Origin: Nymphaea colorata
Lineage: Eukaryota > Streptophyta > Magnoliopsida > Nymphaeales > Nymphaeaceae
Length of the DNA stretch: 64,000 bases
NCBI RefSeq assembly: GCF_008831285.2
Contig: NC_045149.1
Location: forward strand, 4,331,500 to 4,395,499
Direction: 5' to 3'
Shown: positions 48,663 to 60,377 of the stretch, one piece after another
Layout: every line of letters starts with the position of its first letter
Position numbering within the stretch: position 1 is the first letter of the stretch
Notes under the pieces: generated by a model
The model's database searches: none
Told to the model about the DNA's origin: nothing
The model's input: the letters and a program-made list of their open reading frames with translations, nothing else
Position numbers and translations under genes: made by a program

Positions 48663-50620
48663 TATAAGAGAATAGATTTCTTCCAATTTTAAACTCATGG
48701 AAGAATCAAATTTGAGATTTTCAACCATTGTAAATATGTCCACACGAGTTCAACCCAATAACAGAGAGGAACATATAGAGTAGAATGAGGCTTATTAGAA
48801 ATACACAGTCATCCAACACCACACAACAAGAGTAAACACTATCATGTAGATGTGCAGCACTTCTTCCAAACAATATTATAAATAACCAGACAGTAGTGGT
48901 AAACGATATTGTTTGGATGAAGCAACACTTATACTAAACAAGTATAAATACATCCTCAGCAGATTACTATCCACCTGCTAACAGAATGTGCAGCACTCCA
49001 CAGTAGATTGTTGTCTAGCTGTAGAAACTTTGTAACCATGGACTGTTCACCAAGAATCTTGTGGCATGTTGTACATGGAGGATGTAAGGCTTTAAGTCTT
49101 TCATAGATTGACTTGAGGGAATTGAAGTACTGAGCAAGACTTTGGTCGTCCTATTGCAAATTAAGTAATTCCTCCTCCACCTGTAAGATCTTGTTAACAT
49201 TCTTGTTATTAGAGTACGTTTGTTTCAAAAAATCCCAAATTTGTTTGGCAGAAGTTTAGCATGCAATAATAAAGGTAATATGTGGTTCCACACTGTTCAT
49301 GATCCATGTCATGACAATATTATTATCTTCCTTCCATGAAATATATTTTCCACTCTTCTTCACAAGCTCATTTTCTTCTATAACATGCTCATTCCGATGT
49401 CCAGTCACAGACATCATAAACACATGAGACCAAATATCATAGTTAGATCCATCTAACTTCATAAGAGAATGGATTTGTCCAATTTTAAACTCATGGGAGG
49501 AATCAAATTTGAGATTTTCAACCATTGTAAATCTGTCCACAAGAGTTCAACCCAAAAACAGAGAGAAACATATAGAGTAGAATGAGGCTGATTATGAATA
49601 CACAGTCATCCAACACCACACAGCAGGAGTAAACACTATCATGTAGATGCGCAACACTTCTTCCAAACCAAATTATAAATAACCAGATAATAGTGGTAAA
49701 CGATATTGTGTGGATGAAGCAGCACTTCTTCTAAACAAATATAAATACTTCCACAGCAGATTACTATCCACATGCTAACAAAATGTGCAGCACTCCACAG
49801 TAGATTGTTGTCCACCTGTAGAAACTTTGCAACCATGGACTGTTCACCCAGAATCTTGTGGCATGTTGTACATGGGGGATGTAAGGCTTTAAGTCTTTCG
49901 TAGATTGACTTGAGGGAAGCGAAGTACTGAGCAAGACTTTGGTCGCCCTATTGCAAATTAAGTAATTCATCCTCCACCTGCAAGATCTTGCTAACATTCT
50001 TGTTATTAAAGTATGTTTGTTTCAGAAATTCCCACATTTGTTTGGCAGATGTATAGTATGGAATAATAAAGGTAATCTGTGGTTGCACACTATTCATGAT
50101 CTATGTCATGACAATATTGTTATCTTCCTTTCATGAAATATATTTTCCACTCTTCTTCACAGGCTCATTTTCTTCTATAACATGCTCCTTCCAATGTCGA
50201 GTCACAGACATCATAAACACATGAGACCAAATATCATAGTTAGATCCATCTAACTTCATGAGAGAATGGATTTGTCCAATTTTAAACTCATGGGAGGAAT
50301 CAAATTTGAGATTTTCAGCCATTGTAAATCTATCCACAAGAGTTCAACCCAAAAACAGAGAGAAACATATAGAGTAGAATGAGGCTGATTATGAATACGC
50401 AGTCGTCACCACACAGGAGGAGTATACACTATCATGTAGATGTGTAGCACTTCTTCCAAACAAAATTATAAATAATCTGACAGTAGTGGTAGACGATATC
50501 GTGTGGATGAAGGAGCACTTCTTCTAAACAAGTATAAATACCTCCACAGCATATTATTGTCCACCTGCTAACAGAATGCGCAGCACTCCACAGTAGATTG
50601 TTGTCCACCTGCTAACAGCC
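48663..50620 (-). repeat. 2.4 tandem copies of a ~796-bp leader-gag unit
   Basis: The phrase CCAATTTTAAACTCATGG occurs at 48683, 49479 and 50276 (spacing 796 and 797). Each unit contains the end of the element leader and the start of gag: MAENLKFDSSHEFKIGQIHS, then KLDGSNYDIWSHVFMMSVT, and the first ~150 gag residues, ending EQSMVAKFLQ, where it jumps back to leader sequence (VDNNLLWSAAH). The copies differ by scattered substitutions, so the duplication is not recent. Confidence 0.9.
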
Positions 50621-51334
50621 ATAGCATGAATAACAAAGACTAATCCACAACCACTTGTGTTGTCTCCTCCAACAACGACTTGCTTTTTAATTCATCTGAA
50701 GTTGTTGTATCGGCAGATTATCGTTGCCTATCGTCCACAAATCATCAGCAACAACAAAAAATGTCTGCAAGATTGACTGTCGCAGCATTCATAGAGAATA
50801 GTCCTCCACTTGGATGCTTTGATCATAGAACAACGTCAGCCCATAAGACGTTAACCAACACAAACTCCCACACAGCTATGCCAATGTATATTTCTGTTGT
50901 TATCCATGGCTGGAGTCATTCACGCATATTTTAGAGCGTGAACGGACTCCTTCACACAGTTTCCTTGCTAATGGTCGTCGACCAGAACAGACGAAAGAGG
51001 AGAGGGAGAGAAAGAAGAGGAGAAGAAGGAGAAGAAGAGGAAGAAAGATTGCCTGCGAAGAGAAGGATGGTCGCCGGCAGCCTGAGTCACGTCACTAGTT
51101 TCACATCGCCGGCAACCTGATTCATGTCGTCTGCTCTGATACCATGTCGCAGCTGGCAGACTTAGAGAGAGAATCGTTAGTTCATTTACTAATTGTAATC
51201 TCCATAATAAAGAGATTAGGGCAAATGTAGAGACTTACAAATTACATCAACTAAAAATAGAGGAATGTTTAAAGAGAACTCCTAACTATTAAATATTGCA
51301 AAGAACCACCTAGAAACTTAAAGTCTTCTCAACA

Positions 51335-52450
51335 CTCCCCATGGCCTACCTATGCTTTCAATATATCATTGAGTGATTCAATAAATAAGATTTTTAACCC
51401 CCGAGATAAATCAAGATCAAATTTGTTATTATTCATATGATTGTTTTTATTTCAAATATGTTCTATTAGTTTCATAGAGACATGTATGAGCATGCATATG
51501 TACACACCCAAACATTATAAATATGAATGTGATTGGATACACTTTTCGTCGAATCCTAAAGAAGGTAAGAGTAAACTCGATCTATGTAGTAATCAAAATA
51601 TTGTCAAGTTTTAACCCTTCCTTAGAATTCAAAGGAAACCCTTCCTAAAATCATGATATATTCCCCTTCTTTCAAAACTTTGATTAGAAAATCAAAGTTC
51701 ATTCAAACCTTTGCAATATTGCAAAGCCACTCACTTTATTATCTTACGATGACTACGAACTATGTCATCATCTCACTAATTTAAGATTTTATTTTCTAAA
51801 ACAAAGCTTGAAAAACTTGCTTTTATAAATCATAACAAGTTGAAGTTATGTTTAACAAATCAAATAATCTACAAATATGTTATTCAATCATATTTTCTCA
51901 AATAAACTGAAGAGTTTGATTTTCAAAATTAGCTTCAAGCATAAATTATCTTTTATGTTTAAGTTCTAATGAGAACACTTGAAGAGCTCAAATGACTTTA
52001 AAAGTATCTTTCTTTGAATAATATATTTTCTACTAAACTATTTGACATTTTTTCATTTTAAGCTCACATTTCTAAAATCACTATCATTCAAGGTTCATTA
52101 AATACCACTAAGACCATAGTGCTATCCTGAGGACACTATATTTTAAACCAAACCCCATTTAGACTCTTTTAATCTTTCGGAAATTTTGCTTAATCTAAGT
52201 ATACATCCATATATGACTTAGGATAACACTAAAGATGTTGGACTGTGCCAACTAAAGAGGCTAGTTCTTGATATGGTTACCTCCAATAAAAGCACTGGAA
52301 ATTGATGGGCCTCAAACCAATAAACGACTCTCTTTCTCTCTCTTTTCAAAAGAAAAACTCATTTTTTTAAAGCACTCAAAGAACTAAAATCAATTTTAGA
52401 GTGCAAACATCATCCCCATGGTACATGTATATGGAGAATTACAATTTGCA
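51335..52450 (+). mobile_element. LTR-like sequence, right part
   Basis: AT-rich continuation after the copia insertion. 52265-52420 resembles 16260-16420 at the end of the LTR-like block at 13952 (GACTCTCTTTC... CTCATTTTTTTAAAGCACTC). No coding domain. Confidence 0.45.
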
Positions 52451-53270
52451 TAATTTCACTCTATGCACTATAATAAATACTAATAGTTGCTATGGTTCAA
52501 AATCTGCAGATACTGCAATCTAGGGATGACTACCTTCCTTGACTCATTCACAAAAGTTAAAATAAATAAATTTATGCACCCTTCAAAATGTTTTTACTTC
52601 ATGTGATGTTGGCTTCGATAATAGATTTTATAAGTTAGCTTATCTTCTCTTTCATTTTTGACCAAGGACTCCAAGAATAATCTAAAACTAGGCAAGATGG
52701 TTATGTATTAGGGCCCTGAATATGTTTGAGTGAATGTAGCAAAGATACCCCTCGAAAGAATACCCTCCCCTAAGGTTGGGCACCGGGCCGGGCCACCGAC
52801 AGGTACCCGGTACTCGGCCCAACTTGGGCCCGGGCCCGGGAAAAAAAGCCACTAGGCTGGCCCCGATAATAATTTTTAATATATATTTTGTTATTTATAT
52901 ATATATATAATATTTTATTATAATTTTTAATATTTTATATTAAAATATATATTTTATAATTTAATTGGGCCGAGCTCGGACCTGAGTTTCGGGTGTCGGA
53001 CCAGGCCCGGGCCTGGTTTTTGAGTGTGGGACCGGGCCAGCCTGATCACAAGGCCAAAATGGGAAAAAGAAAAACCAATTTCCCATTTTGCCCATAAAGA
53101 TGGCGAAGGGTGCTCGGTGTGTTCAACTTCAAACGTATGCTACAGACTGTAAGGCATGGTGGGTTTTAAGCCACGTGTGTGTTCGGACCCTCACATGACA
53201 ATCATGACATTGTGTGGGAGGTGTTTCGGCTTTTTAAAAGAAATACTCTTCATTTTTTCCCTCAATGGTG
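52450..53270. other. Intergenic DNA with a GGCCCGGG-rich MITE-like repeat
   Basis: 52780-53050 has GGGCACCGGGCCGGGCC and GGGCCCGGGCCCGGG at the left, an AT core, and GGCCCGGGCCTGG at the right. This is a common plant interspersed repeat with inverted GC-rich ends; 32290-32480 is similar. No gene is present. Confidence 0.5.
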
Positions 53271-53489
53271 TAAAAGGAAAATAGCGATGGCAGAGATAAT
53301 TTATCCTTTTTTTGCTTGCCTTATTGCAATGTGCTCAGGTGTCTCTTATACAACAATTTGTTAAAGGAAAATAACCAATTTTGCACTATCAACACTTCAC
53401 GCTTGGTGGTCCTAGAAACTGATCGGCTTCACACGATCAACACTTCATGCTTGGTGGTTCTAAAAACGTCTATGTTAATATCTCCCTTC

Positions 53490-54840
53490 AAACTGGACAG
53501 GTGTTGTGGTCCAGGCCAAGTTTGTTTCTCAAATAAAGGAACTGTGCTCTTCTCAATGGCTTTGTGAATATATCAGCGATTTGATCTGTTGAAGGAATAT
53601 ATCTAGTTTCAAGGAGCTTGACAGCCACTGTTCCTCAAGCATAATGATAGTCCAATTCAATATGTTTGGACTGACTATGTTGCACCAGATTGATGTTCAT
53701 GTATAAGGCCGATAGATTATCGCAAAACAAAATAGGTGTTTTGGGTATACTAACTCTAATATCTCTCAGAATAGAATATATCTGATCCAAATCATTTCAG
53801 CTACTACAGCAGCTAGCGCACGGTACTCTGCCTCTAAACTTGATCGTGCTATGGTGGGCTGCTTTTTAGTAGACCAAGAGATGCAATTAGGCCCAAGGTA
53901 TATGCTATAACCTGTTGTTGAATGCCGAGTGATTGGGCAGCCTGCCCAATCAGCCACCGAGTACCCCTGCAAAAGCATAGACTTTGTAGGTTTTATTCTT
54001 AAACCATAATTGGTAGTGGCCTTTACATACCTGAGGATTTTCTTGACTAGCTAGAAGTGAAATTGCGACAGTGACTGCATATATTGAAACACAAAATTCG
54101 CGCTATAAACCAAATCTGGACATGTGAATATTAAGTATTGTAAGCTACCAACCAAGCTCCTGAAAAGGGTAGCATCCTGAAAATTTGATGTGAACTGATT
54201 ACAATAGGGAGATTCTCCCATCGGAGTGTTGCTAGGCTTGCAATCTAGCATGTTAGCTCATTGGAGAATCTCCTTGGCATGTCTTGTCTGGTTTAGAAAT
54301 ATGCCTATTTCATTTTGTTGTACCTGTATAATAATGGATGCTTCCTAAATCTTTCATAGCAAAAGTGTGGCTGATATCTGAAATGAATTCCTTTAATGTG
54401 TTAGGTCTGTGACCAGTTATGAGTATGTCATCGACATATAGGCGTATCCATATAACTCCATGATCTCCTTTGCATATGAACAAAGAGGAATCTGTTGGAC
54501 TACAAAAGAATCTATAGCTTAATATGAAATCACTGAATTTATTAAACCACATCCTGGCATATTGACGCAGTCCATATATGGCCTTGTTTAACTTACAGAC
54601 ATGATTGGGCTTGTATGGATCCTTGAATCCTGGTGGTTGATGCATATACACAGGTCCTTCCAACTCGCCATGAAGGAATGCACTTTTTATATCAATTTGA
54701 TGTATCATCCATCCTCTAGAGAGAGCAACAATGAAGATACTTCTGATTGTTGTAGGTTTAATAACTGGCAAATAAGTCTCCACAAAATGTATACCTGGAA
54801 GTTGGTTGTATTCCTTAGCCATGACTCTTGCTTTCAATCG
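53490..54840 (-). pseudogene. copia RT and RNase H
   Basis: RT frame 54310-54837: MKARVMAKEYNQLPGIHFVE, IDIKSAFLHGELEGPVYMHQ, KLNKAIYGLRQYARMWFNKF and the catalytic LYVDDILITG are intact. 54051-54251 continues (SPYCNQFTSNFQDATLFRSL; VGSLQYLIFTCPDL). 53766-53978 has the RNase H motif SSLEAEYRALAAVVAEM. Stops and frame changes separate the three blocks. Confidence 0.85.
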
Positions 54841-55337
54841 CTATAAGCTTCCATCTGCTTTTATTTTGCTTTTAATCACCCATTTGCAGCCATTAATATG
54901 CATAGATTGTTCTTTGGGAACCAAATCCCATGTTCTTGTTTGTTTGAAAGCATCTATTTCCTCCTTCATTGCAGCTGTCCAACTTGCATCTGAAGATTTC
55001 TTTAATAGAGCTTGGTTCCTTAGGCAATTTCTTGCAAGTGAGCGAATAACGAGGGTTCAGTTTCACTATTCCATGTATTGAACAAGTTATCATTTGCCTT
55101 ACAGGAAGAGGTGTTGAAGCTGCCTCTGTTTGGTCAGTTCCAAGTTGTTCATTGGACGATGTAATAATCTCCTTGACGTCACCATGCTCTTCTCTCTGTT
55201 CACCGTTGTCCGTGTTGCCATCTTGTTAATAAGTGGGTTGCTGATTATCATAAGCTTGACTCACTTCCATGATTCCATGCATTTTTGTGAGATCACTTGT
55301 TGTTCTATCATGGCTGACATTTTGTTTTTGCTCTCCA

Positions 55338-55652
55338 TTAAGTGGCTTTTATTTGCCTCTTCATCAGCAGGAAACATGCTTCATATTCAACTTGAGAGAT
55401 TTGAGTTATTGCATCATCTATATTTTTAAATAGAAATTTATTCTCATCAAAAATGCAGTGCCTATATATACGCTCTGTTTTAACATGTAAGCACCTATAA
55501 CCCTTATGCATTGCACTATAGCCCAAGAAAATGGAGGGCAATGATCTTGGATTAAGTTTATGCTTGACATAATCTCTTAGGTATGGAAAGCATAAACATC
55601 CAAAAGTTCTCATATAACTGTAGTCAGACTTAGTTCTAAATAAATTTTCATA
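55338..55652 (-). pseudogene. copia integrase, C-terminal part
   Basis: MRTFGCLCFPYLRDYVKHKL and IFLGYSAMHKGYRCLHVKT, the conserved block after the catalytic core. It continues in frame from the part at 56763-57273 once the inserted element and one target repeat are disregarded. Confidence 0.85.
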
Positions 55653-55685
55653 TGGAGAGGCTATGTCACCAAGGTGCGGGGAGAG

Positions 55686-55686
<1 letters not shown>

Positions 55687-55750
<64 letters not shown>
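55687..55750. repeat. (ATT)n microsatellite
   Basis: About 21 ATT units just inside the left end of the TIR element. Confidence 0.97.
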
Positions 55751-56270
55751 TTATAAACAATAAAAAAATTGAAAACTTATAGAAAATATTTATGACAAAA
55801 ATATAAAAATACAACATTCTTATAAAATTTAAATTCAATTTAACTTCAAGTACCACCATTGGAAACTTGACCCCTCAGTTAACCTGATTTTACTATTTGG
55901 TTCTCAAATCTGATTTAAGAACAAGTGATCTGATTTAACAACAAGTTGAGTATCTAGTTAGTCCGAACCATTAAAATTAGTATTCGACACGATACAGTGG
56001 TAACAGCATGCAACCTGTTTTACTGGAAGACAGACCAATTAATGGACTTGTCCTTAAGAAATTCAATTACATTACGACAATTAGGTGGTTTTCTGAACAG
56101 CAATGTCATTTTTTTTACTATATATAACAAAGTAACAATAAGTTTGTTGATAAATATTTTAACCTAAAATGCTAATTTACTAGAAACTGAAAGATGTGTG
56201 GAAATAATTTACATAAAACAATGATGCCAAGAAATGAAAACGAAAACAAAAGAGGGCCCAACGAAAATAC

Positions 56271-56600
56271 CTGAAAGATTGGTTCGGCTGACCCATTGTC
56301 TTCCGGTTCGCAAGATCGCAAGTAAAAGGAAAGGGGAAAGCAGAGTTTGCCTCTCTTGCGCTCAGGGGTTTTGAGTTCCTTCACAATCTCAACATTGCTC
56401 ACCAGGCAGGCAGAGTTTTCAGGGAGAATGTGCTGGCTGAAATCGAAAGACACCGTCAATCCTCAATGCAGGCCAAATCCACCGCTCAATCCTCGCCGGA
56501 CCGGAGTTCTTTGATCGCCGGTCACCGGACGCAGCAGAGAGAGAGAGAAAGAGAGAGAGAGAGCAGCGTAGCAGCGAAAAGAAAACAGGAAGCGGCAGCT
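56271..56600 (-). pseudogene. Captured first-exon-like fragment inside the TIR element
   Basis: On the minus strand a CT-rich leader (56537-56565) is followed by ATG at 56457-56459. A 63-codon frame beginning MTVSFDFSQHILPENSACL, with later KTPERKRGKLCF, ends at a good splice donor (CAG/GTATTTTC at 56270). An alternative donor, GTGAGC, is at 56397-56402. The composition and leader-exon-intron arrangement look like the 5' end of a host gene. The protein was not recognised. Confidence 0.45.
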
Positions 56601-56762
56601 GCCGCTGGTGAAAGGGAGGATCGCAGGAGAGATAGTGAGGGAAAATACCCGACTCATGTTGGGTGCGAATCAAGGTCGCACCCGCGTCCGCATCCGGACC
56701 CGCATCGCGTCGACACGGGTGCAACTTCATTTTAGACGTACCGTGGTATCATAGTGGAGAGG

Positions 56763-57350
56763 TCATATTCAGCCCAGGTGAAGGAACTCTATTATGAACC
56801 CAAACTGCAGTATTGAATGCCTCAACCCAAAATCAGCGAGGCAAACGAGCATGAAACATCATAGCTAACCCAAGTTCTGTAACAACCCTGTGTTTTCTCT
56901 ATGCCTGTCCATTTTGTTGTGGCATGTATGAACAGGACATCATGTGTTGAATTTCATTTTCTTGAAAAATTGTCTTCATCCTGAAAGTATCAAATTCTGT
57001 TCCACCATATGAGTGAAACGTTTTGATCATTTTATTAAACTGATCCTTTACATACATAATGAACCTTTCAAAACAGTGCACAAATTCTAATTTCTCTTTT
57101 AAAGGGAAAAGCCAACTGAATTTGGTTGAGCCATCTACAAATACTGCATAATACCTCATGCCTTGAACTAAATTAACTGGCGACGGACCCCACAAATTAC
57201 AATGTAATATATCAAAAGGTTGTGATTCCCTATTATCAACAAAGAAGAAAGGTAGATGAGAAGATTTTGCCATAGCACAACCAGCACATATATTTCTTTC
57301 TGTAATATTTGAGCTACAAATCTGATTTTGTCTATTTAAGAACTTTAATA
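56763..57350 (-). pseudogene. copia integrase, zinc finger and core
   Basis: Minus-strand frame with MAKSSHLPFFF, the core start FDILHCNLWGPSPVNL, RYYAVFVDGSTKFSWLFPLK and SYMPQQNGQA. The reading frame has a stop after NGQA. It ends at the TGGAGAGG target repeat of the nested element. Confidence 0.82.
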
Positions 57351-57659
57351 CTCAATTAACATGAGCTAATCTTCTCTGTCATATTTCTAGACTAGCCACC
57401 TTTTGATGATTGGAGAAGCATGCCTCCTCTGTTTCTGCTGCAAAAACATAAAAATCACCCTGCCGTTAGCCTTCAACAATCACTCACCCTGATTCCCTGT
57501 TCTTGATTTGGAAGCGATCATGTGCAAAACAAAAATCGACTGGTAAATCCTTTGTCAACTAGCTTACTGAAATCAAATTCCTCTTAATTTTAGGAACAAC
57601 TAACACATTTCTCAACTATAGTTCATCATTCTTTTGAACTAATTTTAGCACTGCCAACA

Positions 57660-58849
57660 TGAGCGATCTTAAGAGCATTTCCATTACCAACAATTACTCT
57701 ATCTTTTCCTTTGTATTTAGATAGGTTGTCAAGCATGCCTATGTTTGAGGTAACGTGCGATGTCACTCCAGAGTCAGGAAACCAAGCCTAATCTTGGTTG
57801 TCAACCATAGTTACTGCTGGCAATGCCTCAGTAGCATCTTCTGCCTTGTAGGCATAGTTAAACCTGAACCAACATCTAAGTGCAGAGTGATTCGGTTTAG
57901 AACAAATCTGACAAGTAATACCTTTTTCCCTGTTTGTTGTAGCTTTGTCTTTGTTGTTCGATGATTTTTGTTGTGCACCCATTTGGTTCGATGATGCCTG
58001 GTTTAGGTTTCCTAGTTTCTCTTGTTGTCCTCGGTTGTATGGGTAGAACCCCCTTCCATGAGAAGAGAATGTTGGTTTTCCTCTTCCTCTACGATTGCTA
58101 TTGAATCCAAATCTTTGTGTAGAAAACAGATTGGTGTTGAATGTCTTCTTCATGTCCATTGAGCAGCTTCATTGTTTCATGACTTTGGACTAGCGGGACA
58201 ACCTCCTTATAAGATGGAATTAGGGGCTTCAACATAGATGTGATGAAATATTCATATTCTGGTCTCAATCCATTCAAAGGAAGGAAAACCTTGGTGTGAT
58301 CATTCACTGGTTCTCCAATCACCTAAAGTTCATCACATGTACTTTATGTAATCTGCCATATTCATGTTTTTCTTCTTATGCGTCTACAACTTTTGCGGCA
58401 AGCAACACTCCCTTTCTTGGGAATCTAGTGTGTAAGCTTCTTCATGTGTTTTTCCACACTTGTTGTGCTGTTTCCAATCCAACAACCAACCCTAGAACAT
58501 CCTCTGAGAGTGTACCTGTGATCCATCCACGTAGGAGTCGATCTGACTTCTTCCATTGCAGGTAGTCTGGATTGATTTCTTGCTTGCTACCATTGATGAT
58601 AAATTGATCTGGTGCAGCGACTTCTCTGTTGATGAACCCCTGCAAGCCTTGACTCTCAATAAGGCAAAGTATTTGTGTTTTCCATAGGAAGAAGTTTGTT
58701 TGAGAAAGCTTTATGGAAATGAAATTGGCCACATTCAATGTCGATGGGTAAGGAAACTTCTGGTTTGATGGGATGTGAGCAATGGGAGAAGCCATGGGTG
58801 AGACCTTTACGCTGGCTCTGATACCATAAAAGGAAAATAGTGATGGCAT
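57660..58849 (-). pseudogene. copia gag and protease
   Basis: Gag begins MASPIAHIPSNQKFPYPSTL just after the primer-binding site, with NFFLWKTQILCLIESQGLQG, LRGWITGTLSEDVLGLVVGL and a zinc knuckle, CQICSKPNHSALRC (about 57873-57914). The protease motif WFPDSGVTSHVT lies near 57730-57770, behind an in-frame TAG. Gag is split by frame changes near 58160 and 58440. Confidence 0.85.
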
Positions 58850-59068
58850 AGATAATCTCTTTTTTTTTTTTTTCCTTATTGCAATGTGCTCAAGTGTCTC
58901 CTATACACCGAGCAGGGGAATACACGTGTAAGAGGTTTACAACAAATATTTGCTGTTACATGATATTCTGCACGATCAGCACCTCACGCTTGGTGGTTCT
59001 AGAAACTGATCAGCTTCACACGATCAGCACTTGACGCTTGGTGGTTCTAGAAACGTCTATGTTAATAC

Positions 59069-60377
59069 CGGGTTCTTCCCCTTACCATAGCGGGGCATTT
59101 GGGGCCTCAAACATAAAACCTGTTCACGATAAAACGCACAACTACGTGTAGTGCATTGTGCAAAATGAAGCCACGTTAAATTGCCACTGCATTAGGGCGA
59201 AGATGCTACGAAACCTATGAAATGGAAAATCTTGAGGAAAAAGCAAGAAAACGAAGGAAGACTTTCCGAGGAAGAAATTTCTCGATCATCACAAGAGTTA
59301 AAACCGTAGTTGCGACTAAGAAAAGGATACACGAAACAGGTGAAGCACAAGAGAATATTCAAATTAATAAATGTTTGGACGATTGTTGAGCTGTCAAAAT
59401 TGATGAGATTCGAGGGAAGAAATGATGCCAAGTGGAAAGCAAATCAAAGGCTTCGAAAGCGAATTTTAGGAAAGAGAGGCAGGTTTGCCGCTATGTACTT
59501 TTCAAATTGTATAGAGACCTTCAAAAACATGCCTAAAGAATTACCGGTAGTAAAAAAATATTAATTAATTTAAAAAATGCATCTAACTAATAGGCAGTAT
59601 AAAAAAACAGACGTTTTCCTTGACGAATAAAGAAGAACCATCAGATTATTATTTTTTAGCAAAAATAACAATTGTTAATGTCGCATAAAATGTTCATTTC
59701 ACCTCTTAAAATTTACATAAAAATTTCCTAACTTTGATAATTCAATGGGGGGTCTTCGTTGAATTTTAGCATTATCAAAAAAAGAAAGCATTTGCAAGAA
59801 AATAATTTATTTGGAAATTACTTTTACTTATGTATTGGGTATAGTTAAAGATGTGCAGTGATCAAATTAAATTTGTCTTTATTGATGGTATCTTGTTACT
59901 TTTGTCACACTAACCCCAGCTTAACCAACTTTGCCCTTTTCAAAAATACAAATAGCTTAGTTTGAATTTTGTTCTAAACTAGAAAAAAGAAAACCTATAA
60001 TGCTAAGACAGATTTCCGCTGGGATCAATACCATTCTGCATGTCGCTCCGTCATACAACTTACATTTGCTTAATCCTGGTCTTCAACATAGGCCTCATAA
60101 ACCATGACATACTGGAAGAATCCGGATTTAGAATATCAAGCATTTTTTTGTTTCTTAAAATACTTTAAAATGTTTATTAATTATTTTTAATCAATAATAA
60201 ATAATTTGATATAGGCCCACGTATCTTGGTCAACGACCCTATGGGCTGCAGGACCCATACAATATGAAAAACCGCTGGTGATCCAAAGGGACATAATGTG
60301 TTGCTGGTTAGACTGCCATATCATGAGGAAGAAGCATTGTCAATTTAATTCCTCGTGGTGCTGTGATCATGTGTCAG
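59069..60377. other. Intergenic DNA, nothing recognised
   Basis: AT-rich. A plus-strand ORF at 59310-59564 encodes a short basic peptide with no recognisable domain and is probably not a gene. Confidence 0.5.

Larger units (their letters stand above)
46091..51334 (-). mobile_element. Ty1/copia element with triplicated leader/gag
   Basis: Full-length structure on the minus strand. 5' LTR 51145-51334 (190 bp), primer-binding site TGGTATCAGAGCAG ending the LTR side at 51144, leader, gag in 2.4 tandem copies, partial integrase, RT and RNase H, polypurine tract AACTTGAGGGGGG (plus 46282-46294), and 3' LTR 46091-46281 (191 bp). The LTRs begin TG(TTGAG/AATTAG)AA(G/T)AC and match along their length. 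Flanking bases CTCTT and CTCCC agree at only 3 of 5 positions. Protease and the first half of integrase are missing, so it is not autonomous. Confidence 0.88.
55661..56754. mobile_element. Nonautonomous TIR DNA transposon carrying a gene-like fragment
   Basis: 1,094 bp, flanked exactly by the 8-bp direct repeat TGGAGAGG (55653-55660; 56755-56762). Terminal inverted repeats: left CTATGTCACCAAGGTGCG (55661-55678); the right end, inverted, is CTATGATACCACGGTACG (56737-56754). They match at 14 of 18 positions. It interrupts copia integrase, and excision in silico with one target copy restores the integrase frame. The interior has an ATT microsatellite, 450 bp of AT-rich sequence and a GC-richer block (56270-56700) with gene-like structure. 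An 8-bp duplication suggests hAT; a MULE would give about 9. No transposase. Confidence 0.88.
53271..59068 (-). mobile_element. Ty1/copia element interrupted by a TIR element
   Basis: 5' LTR 58827-59068 and 3' LTR 53271-53480, both starting TATTAACATAGACG on the minus strand and ending TTTTCCTTTTA. Primer-binding site TGGTATCAGAGCCAGC (plus 58811-58826). Order gag, protease, integrase, RT, RNase H. The polypurine tract is CAGTTTGAAGGGAGA beside the 3' LTR. The LTRs share a tandem GCTTGGTGGTTCTAGAAAC module. No matching 5-bp target repeat was found. The interior includes a 1,094-bp foreign insertion (55661-56754). It is not autonomous because of stops and frameshifts. Confidence 0.88.

Noticed and set aside
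59310-59564. 84-codon basic plus ORF
   Set aside because: No domain, leader or neighbouring exon support; its length is within chance for this region.
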